DNA of 64,000 nucleotides from Candidatus Nitrosotalea sp. TS (GCF_011319465.1 NZ_RCMB01000002.1:1-64000), one strand, 5' to 3'; shown: positions 1-10,083, counted from the stretch's first letter. Notes: generated from the letters alone by a model not told the origin. Translations and numbers: made by a program.

Positions 1-250
1 GTGTTGTCTCCTTGCTTAATAGTGATTCAGGGATGAGTACTGGAAGAAATCCGTTTTCATGTCCAGTTGCCTTTAGTTTTTGATCAACTGACGACTTGAT
101 GTATTCCCATATTGAGTAGCCATATGGCCTTAGTACGATTAACCCCTTGACTGGGGCATAATCTGTAAGCTGTGCCTTTATCACTACCTGTGTATACCAT
201 TCGCTAAAATCTTCATTCTTTTTGACCGTGATTCCAATCTCTTTACTCAA
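1..250 (-). CDS. proS: Proline--tRNA ligase, N-terminal part (runs off left edge)
   Basis: Only the first 83 codons are inside the window. The reverse strand reads a typical archaeal ProS N-terminus, with a DFSEWYTQVVIKAQL segment, then DYAPVKGLIVLRPYGYSIWE and a GHENGFLPVLIPES stretch. The enzyme charges tRNA-Pro in the cytoplasm. The start is TTG at 250, because an in-frame TGA lies three codons upstream and no ATG or GTG lies between. The rest of the gene is beyond position 1. The family assignment is secure from the visible part; the catalytic core cannot be assessed. Confidence 0.88.
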   Translation of the reverse strand, partial: MSKEIGITVKKNEDFSEWYTQVVIKAQLTDYAPVKGLIVLRPYGYSIWEYIKSSVDQKLKATGHENGFLPVLIPESLLSKETT

Positions 251-292
251 TTTACATCATTTTGAGGCTTGTCCTAATGAGCCTTTGTTCTT

Positions 293-595
293 CTACAAAG
301 GGTCGCCTTTGCAAAGAACTTTTCCAGTTATTCTGCTTTGAAAATTAGAGCAGACAAAACATTGGATGAATGGTACTTCTTTTTTCAAAACAGGACAATC
401 TACTGCTTCTTCTTTCATTTTTTTCAGCATCTTGGGGCTGACTCCTTTCAACTTTAATTTTCCTTTATCGTCCATCATTCCTGATGCTTTCAACTCTTCT
501 TTTGTTTGATCCGATAACTTGTTTGATGTTGAAGCCGCTTTGATTGTAACTTCGTATTTATGTGGAAGCTCGCTCATGATCTTCATCTTAGTCAT
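293..595 (-). CDS. Conserved hypothetical small protein with Cys-rich C-terminus
   Basis: This 100-residue protein has a Lys-rich, probably helical N-terminal two thirds and a C-terminal cluster reading CFVC, then a third Cys in LCKGDP. The CxxC plus downstream Cys suggests a small metal-binding knuckle, but there are only three cysteines. The sequence has three possible ATG starts (595, 586, 577). The last gives MSELPHKYEV and sits best relative to an AT-rich box near 605, so the true protein may be 94 residues. It lies between proS and the divergent serB-like gene. I do not recognise a named family, and function is unknown. Confidence 0.6.
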   Translation of the reverse strand: MTKMKIMSELPHKYEVTIKAASTSNKLSDQTKEELKASGMMDDKGKLKLKGVSPKMLKKMKEEAVDCPVLKKEVPFIQCFVCSNFQSRITGKVLCKGDPL

Positions 596-677
596 CTTGA
601 ATATATTGCTAGTGGTAGAAAGATCTAAGATCGCTTAAGATTAATATAATCTCCATCATTTCACAAAGCGGAAACTG

Positions 678-1328
678 ATGCTAGCAATTTTTGATGTGGA
701 AGGCGTATTACTTGACGCAGAATTCCTCCCGATTTTGGCAGAAAAAATTAACAAACAAGACGAGATCTGGGAAATTACAAGAAAAGGAATTGAAGGAGTT
801 ATCAACTGGGAAGAAGGACTAAAGAAGAGAATAGAACTTCTCAGGGGAATAAACTATGAAACTTGTACCGAAGTTGCTGATTCTCTTAAGATAATGACAG
901 GTGCCAGAGAAGCATGTCACGCTCTCAAGGCGGCTGGTTGGAAATTGATGGCAGTGTCAGGTGGATTCACTATAATGACTGACAGGCTACGCGAAGATTT
1001 GGGGCTTGATTATGTCTTTTCAAACGAATTAATTTTTAAAAATGGCAAACTGGATGGCGTTGTAATAAACGTCAATTCAGACAAAGCCAAATCCGCGATA
1101 ATCAAGATAAATGAATGGAAAGAAAAAAAGGAAAACATAGTAGTTATTGTTGATGGTGCAAATGATGTTAAATTGTTTGACATATGTGGGCTGGGCGTGG
1201 CATTTCGAGCGCAAGATGTTGTCAAAGACTTGGCCACTGTAACGCTAGATGAGAAAGATCTATCAAAGCTCATTGATATCATAAACATGCATTATGGTAT
1301 GAAGATACAGTTACAAACTGTTGCTTGA
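678..1328 (+). CDS. serB: HAD-family phosphoserine phosphatase-like protein
   Basis: The 216-residue protein has the length and motif order of SerB-type HAD phosphatases. Motif I is FDVEGVLLD at residues 5-13, motif II is the VSGG around residue 94, and motif III is VDGANDVKLF near 160. SerB makes L-serine from phosphoserine, which would suit the cysteine synthase gene nearby. Motif I has Glu where most HAD phosphatases have the second Asp (DxD), a form I associate with archaeal SerB-like proteins. Substrate is therefore inferred, not certain. The ATG at 678 is the only good start before the FDVEG motif. Confidence 0.75.
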   Translation: MLAIFDVEGVLLDAEFLPILAEKINKQDEIWEITRKGIEGVINWEEGLKKRIELLRGINYETCTEVADSLKIMTGAREACHALKAAGWKLMAVSGGFTIMTDRLREDLGLDYVFSNELIFKNGKLDGVVINVNSDKAKSAIIKINEWKEKKENIVVIVDGANDVKLFDICGLGVAFRAQDVVKDLATVTLDEKDLSKLIDIINMHYGMKIQLQTVA

Positions 1329-1368
1329 GAAGAATATGATTTTAAGCAGTTAAGCAATAGGTTGGTAG

Positions 1369-2110
1369 ATGACCTTAGAGATTATTCCGGTGTATGTTGA
1401 AAATGAAATCAAACCCGGTGATGATCTAACTGAGTTACTGCTAGACTCCAATCCTGGATCAAATCTACATGATGGCGATATTCTGGTTTTCACACAGAAA
1501 ATCATCTCAAAACAAGAAGGACGGATTGCAAATCTTTCAAATGTTAAACCGACTCTTCTTGCTATTGGCTATAGCCAGTGAATACAAAAAAGATCCTCGA
1601 ATTGTACAACTAATACTTGATCAATCAAAACGTATAGTCAGAATGCGTAATGGTATAATAATTTCAGAGACGATTCACGGTTTCATTTGTGCAAATGCCG
1701 GTGTGGACGAAAGCAATGTAGAAGAAGGATATGCAACACTGTTGCCAAATGATAGTGATGCATCAGCTAAAACACTACGTAAACAAATAAAAGAAAAAAC
1801 GGAAAAAAACATCGCAGTTATCATATCTGATACGTTTGGGCGCCCATTTAGACAAGGTCAAACCAATGCCGCTGTGGGAATTTCTGGAATTGCATCTTTA
1901 TTGGATTATGCTGGGAGAAAAGATACTTTTGGCAGAACTCTCCGTGTAACTTCTATTGCCATTGTAGATGAAATATGCTCAGCTACGGAACTTGTTATGG
2001 GCAAATCACTCAATGTGCCTATATCCATAGTGAGAAATTATCCTTTTGACGATACAAAAAATCAAATAAATGATCTTATTAGAACGCGATCAGAAGATCT
2101 ATTTAGATAA
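1369..2110 (+). CDS. cofE: Coenzyme F420:L-glutamate ligase (frame broken once)
   Basis: CofE adds glutamate to F420-0 using GTP. The N-terminal part reads IIPVYVENEIKPGDDL and GDILVFTQKIISKQEGR, both typical of the family. The rest, in the next frame, reads KDPRIVQLILDQSKRIVRM, DTFGRPFRQGQTNAAVG and ELVMGKSLNVPI, also typical. The two parts join at about 1560-1570, where removal of one base gives LLAIASEYKKDPR and a protein of about 246 residues, the usual length. The start is an initiator TTG or ATG at 1369. I treat the break as a sequence error rather than two genes, because each half alone lacks part of the active site. Confidence 0.85.
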
Positions 2111-2163
2111 GTGAATTTTTGAAAACAAAGATTATATTCATAGGTTGAGAGAAGCGATAAACA

Positions 2164-3085
2164 TTGGATGATTTACAGACAGAGCTACACTGTCATAATG
2201 AATTTTCAAATTTTCAACTTGGTATAAAAGAAACTCCATATGATTGTGGTATAACAATACAGGAACAGCTAGAACAAGCGTACAAAACTGGCCTAGATGC
2301 TTTCTTTATTACAAACCATAATACATTGGATGGATACAAACAGCTTTTAGATTATAAAGAAAACCACGAAAAATTCAAAAATATTAAAATCTATCCAGGT
2401 GAAGAAGTTACAACAGATCAAGGAATCCATGTGTTAACATACGGAATCACCGAGACAATAAGGTCAGGTCAAAGTTTTGAAGAGATACTTGATATGGTAA
2501 AGTCTCAAGATGCGATTTCTTGTGCCCCTCATCCTTTTGCCCTGAAATAATGGATTACGAGAAAAAGCAATCCTGTGTGATTTGATTGAAGTCTTTAACA
2601 GCAACAATGTTGACAGGTATTCAAATCTCAGGGCGTCTTATTTTGCAAAAGCAAATAATATGACTGAGGTGGCAGGAAGTGACTCTCATGTTGTTTCTAC
2701 ACTAGGCAGATGTGTTGACATCATTCAGGCCGAAAATACACTAGACAGCGTTTTGAGGTCAATGAGGCGAGGAAAAATCACAATTGGTACTACTGGTTAC
2801 ATTACCAGTAAAGAAATGATAGAACATGCAAAATATAAAATTGAAAATTCAAAAGATGATATCATAAGATATTTCAAAGAAAATCATCCTCATCTAACAG
2901 GGGTATGCAGTTTCCTGATAGATGTGTTTGAATCAAATCCTAACAGCATGGTCTGGAGAGCAGTATACCAAGTAGCTGTGTATCTTACTACTAAATTATC
3001 GAACAAAATTAATTTCAAAAATCAAGATTATAACGTGTTGTATGAGCGTAATCTCAGAGCAATATTGCCAATGATCCTGACTTGA
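2164..3085 (+). CDS. PHP-domain metal-dependent phosphoesterase (frame broken once)
   Basis: PHP proteins are metal-dependent phosphoesterases. The metal ligands are visible in order: HCH at the N-terminus (ELHCHNEF), NHNTLDG, the Glu in YPGEEV, CAPHPF, and the DSH of GSDSHVV. The first four are in one frame up to 2550 and the last is in the next frame from about 2555. An extra A in the AAA run at 2545-2547 accounts for the break: removing it reads ALNNGLREKAILCDLIEVFN through the junction. The corrected protein has about 306 residues with a helical C-terminal extension. The start is TTG at 2164. The substrate is unknown. Confidence 0.78.
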
Positions 3086-3198
3086 GTAATTTTTCTTGCG
3101 TACATGAATAGCTTTTAATATCACTTTACTAGCTTTTTATTTATAGGCGATTAGATATTTCAGAATTATCTCCCACCAAAACAATTGATGTTCGAGGA

Positions 3199-3396
3199 AT
3201 GTTCTGTCCAGAACCTGTCTTTAGAACAAAGATCGAGATGGAAAGAATGGCAGTAGGAAATATTCTCAAAATTATCGCGGACGATCCTGCATCAGAAGAA
3301 GATATTTCACGATGGGTAAACAGAAGTGGACACCAATTGCTTAGTATCAACAAACCTGGTAAAGATCTTGAGTTTACCATTAAGAAGGTGAAGTAG
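3199..3396 (+). CDS. TusA/SirA-like sulfur carrier protein
   Basis: The protein has the TusA core: DVRGMFCPEP, with the Cys that carries persulfide sulfur, and a C-terminal FTIKKV strand. Family members are about 75-80 residues. From the ATG at 3199 it is 65 residues, but the conserved DVRG lies just upstream and in frame (3187-3198), preceded by LDISELSPTKTI back to 3151. No ATG, GTG or TTG precedes it, so the start codon may have been lost to a base error or is unusual. A TATA-like tttaata lies near 3115. It ends 3 bp before the cysteine synthase start, so the two are probably co-transcribed. Confidence 0.75.
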   Translation: MFCPEPVFRTKIEMERMAVGNILKIIADDPASEEDISRWVNRSGHQLLSINKPGKDLEFTIKKVK

Positions 3397-3399
3397 TTC

Positions 3400-4401
3400 A
3401 TGGCCACTAAGGCAATAAATGATGCAGAGACACTTTTAAAAAAAATTGGCAATACACCTGTTGTGAAACTTGACTCTCTTTCAAACGACCAGGCAGAGTT
3501 TTACGCAAAATTAGAATCTCACAATCCATTTGGTTCTGTAAAAGACAGGGCGGCATTTTGGATGGTAAAAATGGCAGAAGAAAATGGCCTCATAAAAAGG
3601 GGACACAGTGTGATAATAGAGCCGACTTCAGGAAATACTGGAATTGCTCTTGCAGGAATTGCAAAACTTCTTGGATATACAGTGGAAATTGTCATACCTG
3701 AAAAGGCAAGTGAAGAAACTAAAAAAATAATTGAATCTTTAGGGGCAGTTCTGTATCAAACAAGTGATGACTTGTGCCCAAAAGTCGGAGCCGGTACAGA
3801 TCAGAGCATCGCACTGGCAAAATCGATTGCGTCAGCAAGACCTGACAAGTACTATTCTCCTAATCAATATGCAAACGAGGCAAATTTCATGGGACATTAC
3901 AAGGGTACTGGCCCTGAAATTTGGGATCAGACTAAAGGAAAGATAACTCATTTCTTCTCAGGTGTAGGAACCGGGGGAACTATAACTGGAATAGGGGCAT
4001 ATCTGAAAGAGAAAAATCCGAACATAAAGATTATCGCAGTACAGCCACAACAAAATCATTTGATTCAAGGTCTGAGAAATTTTGAAGAGTCTGCAAAACC
4101 TGATCTCTTTATCAAACGTGAACAGGTAGTTGATGATTGGATTACAATTACAAATGATGAAGCATTTGTTGCCGTAAAGGAAATCTATGAAAAAGAAGGA
4201 ATGCTGGTTAGTCCGTCATCTGCTACTGTGTATGTTGCAATGAAGAAGTATGGAATTGAGAAGGGTCATGTAATAGGAATATTTGCTGACGATGGCAGAA
4301 AGTTCAAGAGTCTCTATGCTCAACAGAAAATATTTACTAACGAGGAATTTGATAAAGCATTACGCGAGGCAAAACATTTGTCTCCTCCACCGTTTTCCTG
4401 A
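3400..4401 (+). CDS. cysM: Cysteine synthase (O-acetyl- or O-phosphoserine sulfhydrylase type)
   Basis: This 333-residue fold-type II PLP enzyme makes cysteine from an activated serine and sulfide. The PLP lysine is K48 in NPFGSVKDR, the substrate/phosphate loop is PTSGNTG near 75-81, and the glycine loop that holds the PLP phosphate is GVGTGGTITG. The C-terminal PSSATV supplies the usual Ser near the PLP nitrogen. It sits directly after the TusA-like gene, which argues for a sulfur-transfer role for the pair. Whether it prefers O-acetylserine, O-phosphoserine or cystathionine chemistry cannot be told here. It converges on trxB with no gap. Confidence 0.88.
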   Translation: MATKAINDAETLLKKIGNTPVVKLDSLSNDQAEFYAKLESHNPFGSVKDRAAFWMVKMAEENGLIKRGHSVIIEPTSGNTGIALAGIAKLLGYTVEIVIPEKASEETKKIIESLGAVLYQTSDDLCPKVGAGTDQSIALAKSIASARPDKYYSPNQYANEANFMGHYKGTGPEIWDQTKGKITHFFSGVGTGGTITGIGAYLKEKNPNIKIIAVQPQQNHLIQGLRNFEESAKPDLFIKREQVVDDWITITNDEAFVAVKEIYEKEGMLVSPSSATVYVAMKKYGIEKGHVIGIFADDGRKFKSLYAQQKIFTNEEFDKALREAKHLSPPPFS

Positions 4402-5376
4402 CTATTTTCTTCTGCTTTCTGATAAATACTTGTCCACATCTATGGCAGCCATGCACCCAAATCCTGCAGCGGTAATTGCCTGTCGATATCTATGATCATG
4501 TACATCGCCAGCAGCAAAGATTCCATCTATGTTGGTATGGGTGTGATTTTTGAGTACTATGTAGCCCTGATCATCTAACTCAATTTGACCTTTGAACAAC
4601 TTGGTATTTGGCTCATGACCTATTGCAACAAATAAGCCGCCAACATCCATTGTCTCTTGATTGTTAGTTGTTACATCTCTTATCATGATTTGATTTACTT
4701 TTTCACTTCCTTTGATTTCATCAATTACAGAATTCCAGTGAAACTTGATCTTGTTATTCTCAAATGCTCTGTCTTGCATTATTTTACTTGCTCTAAGCTT
4801 ATCTTTTCTATGAATCACATGCACATTTTTTGCAAATTTAGTGAGAAATATGGCTTCTTCCATGGCAGAATCTCCACCACCTGCCACAACTATTTCCTGA
4901 TTCTTGAAAAATGGGCCGTCACAAGTAGCACAATATGATACTCCTTTTGCGCTGAACTCTTGCTCTCCTTTTGCGCCAAGCTTTCTAGGACTTGCACCAG
5001 TTGCAATTATGACCGCATCTGCTTCATACTCTTCTGAATATGTTAACACCTTGAATGGCTTTCTCCTAAAATCTACATTTACTGCTTCATCATCAATGAT
5101 TGTGGCACCCATTCTCTCTGTCTGTTTTCTCATTGTAGTCATGAGCTCTGGACCTAAGATGCCTTCTGAAAAGCCTGGATAGTTTTCAACTTCTGTTGTA
5201 AGCATTAATTGTCCTCCCGGTAACATTCCTGAGATTACTAGCGTATCACGTTTGGCTCTTGATGTGTAAATGGCAGCAGTGTATCCAGAGGGGCCAGCTC
5301 CTATTATTATTACATCAAATTTTTTCTTTGTTTCTGGTTTGTTATTTTCTGCTCTAATTTCTGCCTGCACAAACAA
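4402..5376 (-). CDS. trxB: Thioredoxin-disulfide reductase
   Basis: The enzyme passes electrons from a reduced nucleotide through FAD to thioredoxin. The FAD-binding GAGPSG is at residues 26-31, the redox pair is CATC (C149 and C152) followed by DGPFF, the NADPH-domain glycine motif is GGGDSAMEE, and the C-terminal FAD motif is GIFAAGDVHDHRYRQ. At 324 residues it is near the family norm, with about 18 extra residues before the fold. The N-terminal start (TTG at 5376) is not certain; an in-frame GTG lies two codons on. It is convergent with cysteine synthase. Confidence 0.9.
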   Translation of the reverse strand: MFVQAEIRAENNKPETKKKFDVIIIGAGPSGYTAAIYTSRAKRDTLVISGMLPGGQLMLTTEVENYPGFSEGILGPELMTTMRKQTERMGATIIDDEAVNVDFRRKPFKVLTYSEEYEADAVIIATGASPRKLGAKGEQEFSAKGVSYCATCDGPFFKNQEIVVAGGGDSAMEEAIFLTKFAKNVHVIHRKDKLRASKIMQDRAFENNKIKFHWNSVIDEIKGSEKVNQIMIRDVTTNNQETMDVGGLFVAIGHEPNTKLFKGQIELDDQGYIVLKNHTHTNIDGIFAAGDVHDHRYRQAITAAGFGCMAAIDVDKYLSESRRK

Positions 5377-5414
5377 AATTCATTTACGATTCATATTTAA
5401 ATTATGCACCGATT

Positions 5415-6187
5415 TCAGAGATTATCAAGTACATTTTGGTGCTGTTCGCATAACTTTCCCATTTCTATTTGTGCATGCAAAAGATCTTCTTGCCAATGTG
5501 CGTTATGCAAGATGCATTTTCTTGATTCGCAAAAAGGAATCCCTGTAAGGTGATAAAATATTGCCTGTAACACATATCCTCTAACAACCAAGCGTAACCT
5601 CTCGTCATGATATTCCAGAAACCTTCCTTTGAATTCTTGTTTAATTGAGTCTAGATTCAGGCCTTGTGATATTCTTTCGTATAACTGGAGATAATAATCA
5701 CGTGGTTTTGCAGGTGCTTCGATAATTCCTGTAGTAGAAATAATAGACGGATTAGAACAGATCACAGGCCCTGCCATGATATCTGTAGTCGTCATAATCA
5801 TAGCTACAAGTCAGTCTTGTTGTAAATATAATGTGAAGCTTGTCAGATGATGATTCTGAATCAGGTATGCATCTCTGAAAATATTTTGAAGCTCAAATCC
5901 GTCATACAAAATTATATTGTTTGATGTATGCATGTCTGTTTCCAGTTGTTTTTCAAATGTTATCTCTTCTACTGTGGGTTATGTTCCTCAAAAGGCACGT
6001 ATGGGTTGAAAACTCTACACGAGGCTAACTGGTGGAGAATTTTTTCTTTTATGTCAAAATGCTGAAAAAAACTCTGTCGTACTTCGGTGCTTATTCCACT
6101 TTGTTTCTGTATGAACTCCGCAAGTTCATTGATTTTAATCTCAGACACACTTGGTTCGTCATATAAAAATAGTTTAGATATTTTCAA
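5415..6187 (-). CDS. DUF6775-like putative metallopeptidase (frame broken three times)
   Basis: Two apparent short genes (5415-5801 and 5969-6187) are one broken gene. The N-terminal part reads ISKLFLYDEPSVSEIKI, the middle reads LHIIFTTRLTCSYDYDDYRY then HGRACDL, and the C-terminal part reads SNPSIISTTGIIEAPAKP and ends with CILHNAHWQEDLLHAQ and CEQH. Single-base losses near 5975 and 5838 and an extra base near 5756 restore one protein of about 257 residues. This matches my memory of an archaeal family of putative zinc peptidases (DUF6775). The name is recalled, not searched, so treat it as likely. No biological role is known to me. Confidence 0.65.
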
Positions 6188-6212
6188 TAATGAAATATCG
6201 GCTATAGTTGAT

Positions 6213-7031
6213 TTATCTTCTTAGTTCTTTTATTTTGGATGCTGTAATCTCAGCTGCTTTCTTGCCTGATAACAACATGGAACCATATGTTGGACCCATT
6301 CTTGCTATGCCATATGTCTCTGTTACGGACATGCCTGTTGCTACAAGTCCAGGGAAAACTTCCCCCGTATGATGTACTACTTTATTCTCGCCATCATCTA
6401 CCCACATTGGATCCATACCTTTCCATTCCACAAGCTTTCTGTCAACCAGTCTCTTTATTGCTACTGAGTCATGTCCTGATGCATCTATGACCATCTTAGA
6501 TTCTAAAGCAACTGGGTCCACACAAGTTATGTTTCTTGGAAGAGCTGATACGGGCATCCAATTTACTACAATGCCGCTTACTCTTCCATTTTTCAATATC
6601 AAGTCATCAAATTTTGTTAGATTCAAGAATTTTACTCCTGCATCACAAGCTGCAGCTATTAATTTTGAAACTGCGTGTGGACCTGGTGTGAGATAAAGTC
6701 CTTCTCTTACCTTCTTGTAAGGAACTCCTAATTCGTCCCAAATTTTTTGTGCTGGGGCTCTCACTGTTACTGGGTTCATCATGTATCCTCCTAACCAATA
6801 TCCTCCTCCGAGATAGTTGTTTTGTTCTATGACTAGAACTTTGAATCCCATCGATGAAAGTTCTCTGCTTGCAGTCAAACCTGCCGGGCCAGCTCCTATG
6901 ATTATTACATCAGAATCTGCCCTGTCTACAAGTACTGAGTGAAATTCATCGGCGATTGCTCGTGTGATTTCCTTCTCATCTACGTCTGCAAATATTTTTT
7001 GTATCTCATCTTTGTGAGTCGTCGTTTGCAT
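6213..7031 (-). CDS. thi4: Thiamine thiazole synthase (Thi4 family)
   Basis: Thi4 makes the ADP-thiazole precursor of thiamine from NAD and glycine. The Rossmann motif GAGPAG lies at residues 46-51, followed by EQNNYLGGGYWLGG, DPMWVDDGENKVVHHTGE and GMSVTETYGIARMGPTYG. The length, 272 residues, is normal. Residue 170 (NITCVDP) is Cys at the position where yeast Thi4 donates its own sulfur and where methanogen enzymes carry His. The enzyme may thus be of the single-turnover type. The start is ATG at 7031, and no TPP riboswitch is apparent upstream. Confidence 0.9.
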   Translation of the reverse strand: MQTTTHKDEIQKIFADVDEKEITRAIADEFHSVLVDRADSDVIIIGAGPAGLTASRELSSMGFKVLVIEQNNYLGGGYWLGGYMMNPVTVRAPAQKIWDELGVPYKKVREGLYLTPGPHAVSKLIAAACDAGVKFLNLTKFDDLILKNGRVSGIVVNWMPVSALPRNITCVDPVALESKMVIDASGHDSVAIKRLVDRKLVEWKGMDPMWVDDGENKVVHHTGEVFPGLVATGMSVTETYGIARMGPTYGSMLLSGKKAAEITASKIKELRR

Positions 7032-7067
7032 GAAAAATATCCTTAGAACAGCACATTAATAGTTTGC

Positions 7068-8088
7068 TCAGATTAAAAAAGCATCTTCAAATGATTTAAT
7101 GCACTCCCTTATGTGCATCCTTTTTGTTGGATTCTTAAATGCATAAGCCGAGATAATGTCTGTTTTTGTAAGATCTTTCTTAGTTAGTATATGTTTTGCA
7201 GCCCTGAGTGAATCAACTATTACATTGCAGCCATTTGTACTGTCATTTGTTCTAAGTGACAGGTCCATCTCTATTGTTGAACCTAGAAATCCTTTGGCTT
7301 CCATCCAATAATAACTGACTCTTGACTCGCCAAGCTGTTCTGCATATTCTGTAGTGCCTGCAGTAGACTTGAAAGGATACGGAGCTTCAATTGCAATGGA
7401 TTCTGTTTTGGCGCTTCTTTTTTTCTCTCTTATTTCTTCGGCCATTGTATTCATAGTATCTTGATTTCCTCCAACATCGAGCTGATATGCTTTCTGGATC
7501 TTGATGCCACGATTTGTCATAAAATCTATCATTCCTCGATGAAAAGCAGTTCCACCAAACTGACTCATTAAATCATCTCCTAGAATCATCAATCCCTTTG
7601 TCTCAAATGCTTTTTTTGTCTTATCGGTTACGGTCTTGGAAGATGTGGCATTAAAAAAAGAACACCCTGCATCCAATGCCGCCTCAGAATATTTTCCTGA
7701 TGTATTATCAAGTCCAGAAGAAATCGCGTTAACAAGAAAATCTGGATTGGAGGCCTTGAGAGATTTAACAAATTCATCATAACTTACAGATTTTATCTGA
7801 CCACTCTGGTTAATGTGAGAAGGTGTTGGATCTGACATTATTCCAGGCTGAATTACAATGTCTGAAAAATCTGTTTTACAATTTGTAATCACTTGACCTA
7901 TTTTTTTTCCTACCTTGGAAGGAATCTATGTCAAAAACTGCTGAGATTGTTATATCCCTCAGAGTTAATCCTGAAATCTTTGGGTGCCAAAGTCCTTCGG
8001 TTGAATTCTTGTAAAATTCTAAGCCTTTTATCAGAGTTAATGTTACATTTCCGCTTCCGACAACGGCAATCTTGATTTTATCTGACAC
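7068..8088 (-). CDS. ino1: Inositol-3-phosphate synthase (frame broken once)
   Basis: The enzyme makes inositol phosphate from glucose 6-phosphate, for archaeal inositol lipids. The N-terminal part (from 8088) reads IKIAVVGSGNVTLTLIKG, an NAD-binding loop. The rest, in the other frame, reads GDDLMSQFGGTAFHRG, YQLDVGGNQDTMN and DSLRAAKH, all typical. One extra base near 7917-7922 explains the break: without it the junction reads DIDSFKVGKKIGQVITNC and the protein has about 339 residues. A GTG inside the junction gives the downstream half a false start. It points away from the nitrite/sulfite reductase gene across about 190 bp of divergent promoter DNA. Confidence 0.85.
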
Positions 8089-8278
8089 ACAATTTTTCCT
8101 CGTCGATCTTCATTTAACTCTTTTCTGATATTGCTATTCAGAAAGTACATCAAAAAGGGAATTTCATTAAGAAAAGACCAAAATGATGGGTGGAAAATCC
8201 TGCCACCATATCATTGACTGATGCATATCTGGTGTCTAGTTTAAAATTTATATGCACTTCGCAAAGTAGCTACCATAA

Positions 8279-10083
8279 TTGAGTAAGACAAGCCTTTCTC
8301 AGTCTAGGCCTGATAACCTTCCAAAACCCAAAATACAATGGGGGCGTCTAGAGGAAGCTGAAAAATTTGCAGAGATGGTAAAACTCTTCAGACAAGGCAA
8401 GATTAGCCGTGATGATCTACGACGATTTAGACTCCAGCATGGAGCATATGGTAGCAGAATGACTGATGACTATAGTATGATTCGTGTTAAAATCCCTGCT
8501 GGCGAAGTTTATCCAGAACAAATTGAAAAAATGGCTGAACTAAGTGAATCGTTTTCAATTGGAAGTGCACATGTTTCCACAAGACAAAATTTCCAGCTTC
8601 ATTGGGTTGCACTGGAAGATGTCTCCGAAGTTATGCGTGGGCTGGCAGAAATTGGATTGACATCAAGAGAAGCATGCGGCAATTCTGTAAGAAATGTAAT
8701 GTGTAGCCCTCTTGCAGGTGTATGTCCTAATGAAATATTTGATCCAACTCCATATGCATTATCAACAGCAAAGTTTCTACTGCGAAATTCTATGAATCAA
8801 TCCCTTCCAAGAAAGTTCAAGATCAACTATACATGTTGTGAAAAACATGGAATGGCAAGAATAGTAGACGTTGGTCTTATACCGCAAAGAACAGAAATTA
8901 ACGGAAAATTACAGAATGGATTCAAGGTTTTCTTAGGAGGCGGACTTGGTGCCCAGTCATTTGTAGGGCATCAGCTTGAGGAATTTACTCCAGAAGAAGA
9001 TTTACTCTATACCATAATCGCAGTCATTCGGGTCTATGATAGAATGGGCAACCGAGAAAATATGGCAAGAAACAGGATGAGATATCTTGTTAATGAACTT
9101 GGATGGGAAAAATTCCAAAATATTATACTAAAAGAAAGAACAATGGTAAGACTGACACAGTCTGTTGTGGTAAAACTTGATCTTGACAAGACTCCTGAAG
9201 TATTGCGCAAAATCTCCATCAGCTCAGAAATTCCATCTCTCCACAGGGATTGTCTAGATGGATCAAAACCAACACAATGAAGCAAAAACAACAAGGTTAC
9301 AGTGCGGCGTTCATCACGCTAGAATCAGGTGACATTACAGCAAGTCAACTACGTGCTGTTGCTGACATGGCTAGAGAATTTTCTGCAGAGGGACGAATTA
9401 GAACTGGATTTGTTCAAGATATAGTGTTTAGATGGGTAAAAGATGAAGATCTTGCAAAACTTTATGCCAAATTGCTAGAGGTCGGTCTTGCAAATTCTGG
9501 AGCGTTGACTATGGCCTCAGTTGTTGGATGTTCTGGTACTACCTCATGTAATCTCGCATTGACTAATTCTCATAGACTTGCAAAAGAAGTTCAAAGAAAA
9601 TTTCTTGAACTAAAACTTGATGAAGACGATGACTTGAGAGATTCTACAATTAAGATAAGCGGATGTCCAAATTCGTGTGGCCAACATGAAATAGCAACAA
9701 TTGGATTTTATGGCGGAGGTGGAAGGCTTGGAAAGGATATGTACCCACTGTATACCATGTCGTTGGGTGGAAGGGCAGATGGAAATTCAATGCTAGGGCT
9801 GATTACAACCAAGGTTCCTACAAAGAGAGTCATTCCAACAATTTTAAAAATAATTGAGATCTTCAAATCTGAAAAAAGATCCGGTGAAGTTCTGGATTCT
9901 TGGATTAATAGAGTCATTGAAGGTAGCGGCGGGCCTAAGATTAAATCAATTAATGATATCAAGGAATTGTTGAAACCTGTTGTAGCCCCCCCTACAATCG
10001 AGCAAGACCCTGACTTTTACGTCGATTATGGAAACGATGGAATCTATCATGCAAAAACTGGAAGGGGCGAATGTGCCGCTTGA
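8279..10083 (+). CDS. Sirohaem [4Fe-4S] nitrite/sulfite reductase (frame broken once)
   Basis: The protein has two repeats of the nitrite/sulfite reductase half-domain. The first (8279 to about 9235) has HVSTRQNFQLHW and GNSVRNVMCSPLAG. The second, in another frame to 10083, has the cluster ligands in GCSGTTSC and GCPNSCGQHE. A missing base near 9230-9245 separates them; the corrected product is about 601 residues. The family reduces nitrite to ammonia or sulfite to sulfide with ferredoxin. The neighbours (TusA-like, cysteine synthase, rhodanese) favour sulfite, but ammonia oxidisers have been annotated with nirA-like genes, so the substrate is open. The start is TTG at 8279, with a TATA-like tttatatg near 8250. 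Confidence 0.85.

Noticed and set aside
1560-1570. Programmed +1 frameshift in cofE and other genes
   Set aside because: Similar breaks occur in about 30 unrelated genes with no shared slippery sequence, so sequence error is simpler.
3141-3452. Minus-strand ORF over the TusA-like gene
   Set aside because: It reads against the conserved TusA and cysteine synthase sequences and has no protein-like motif.
8176-8225. Possible C/D box small RNA between ino1 and the reductase
   Set aside because: A TGATGG and a CTGA are present, but the spacing and second box pair do not fit, so it is not supported.
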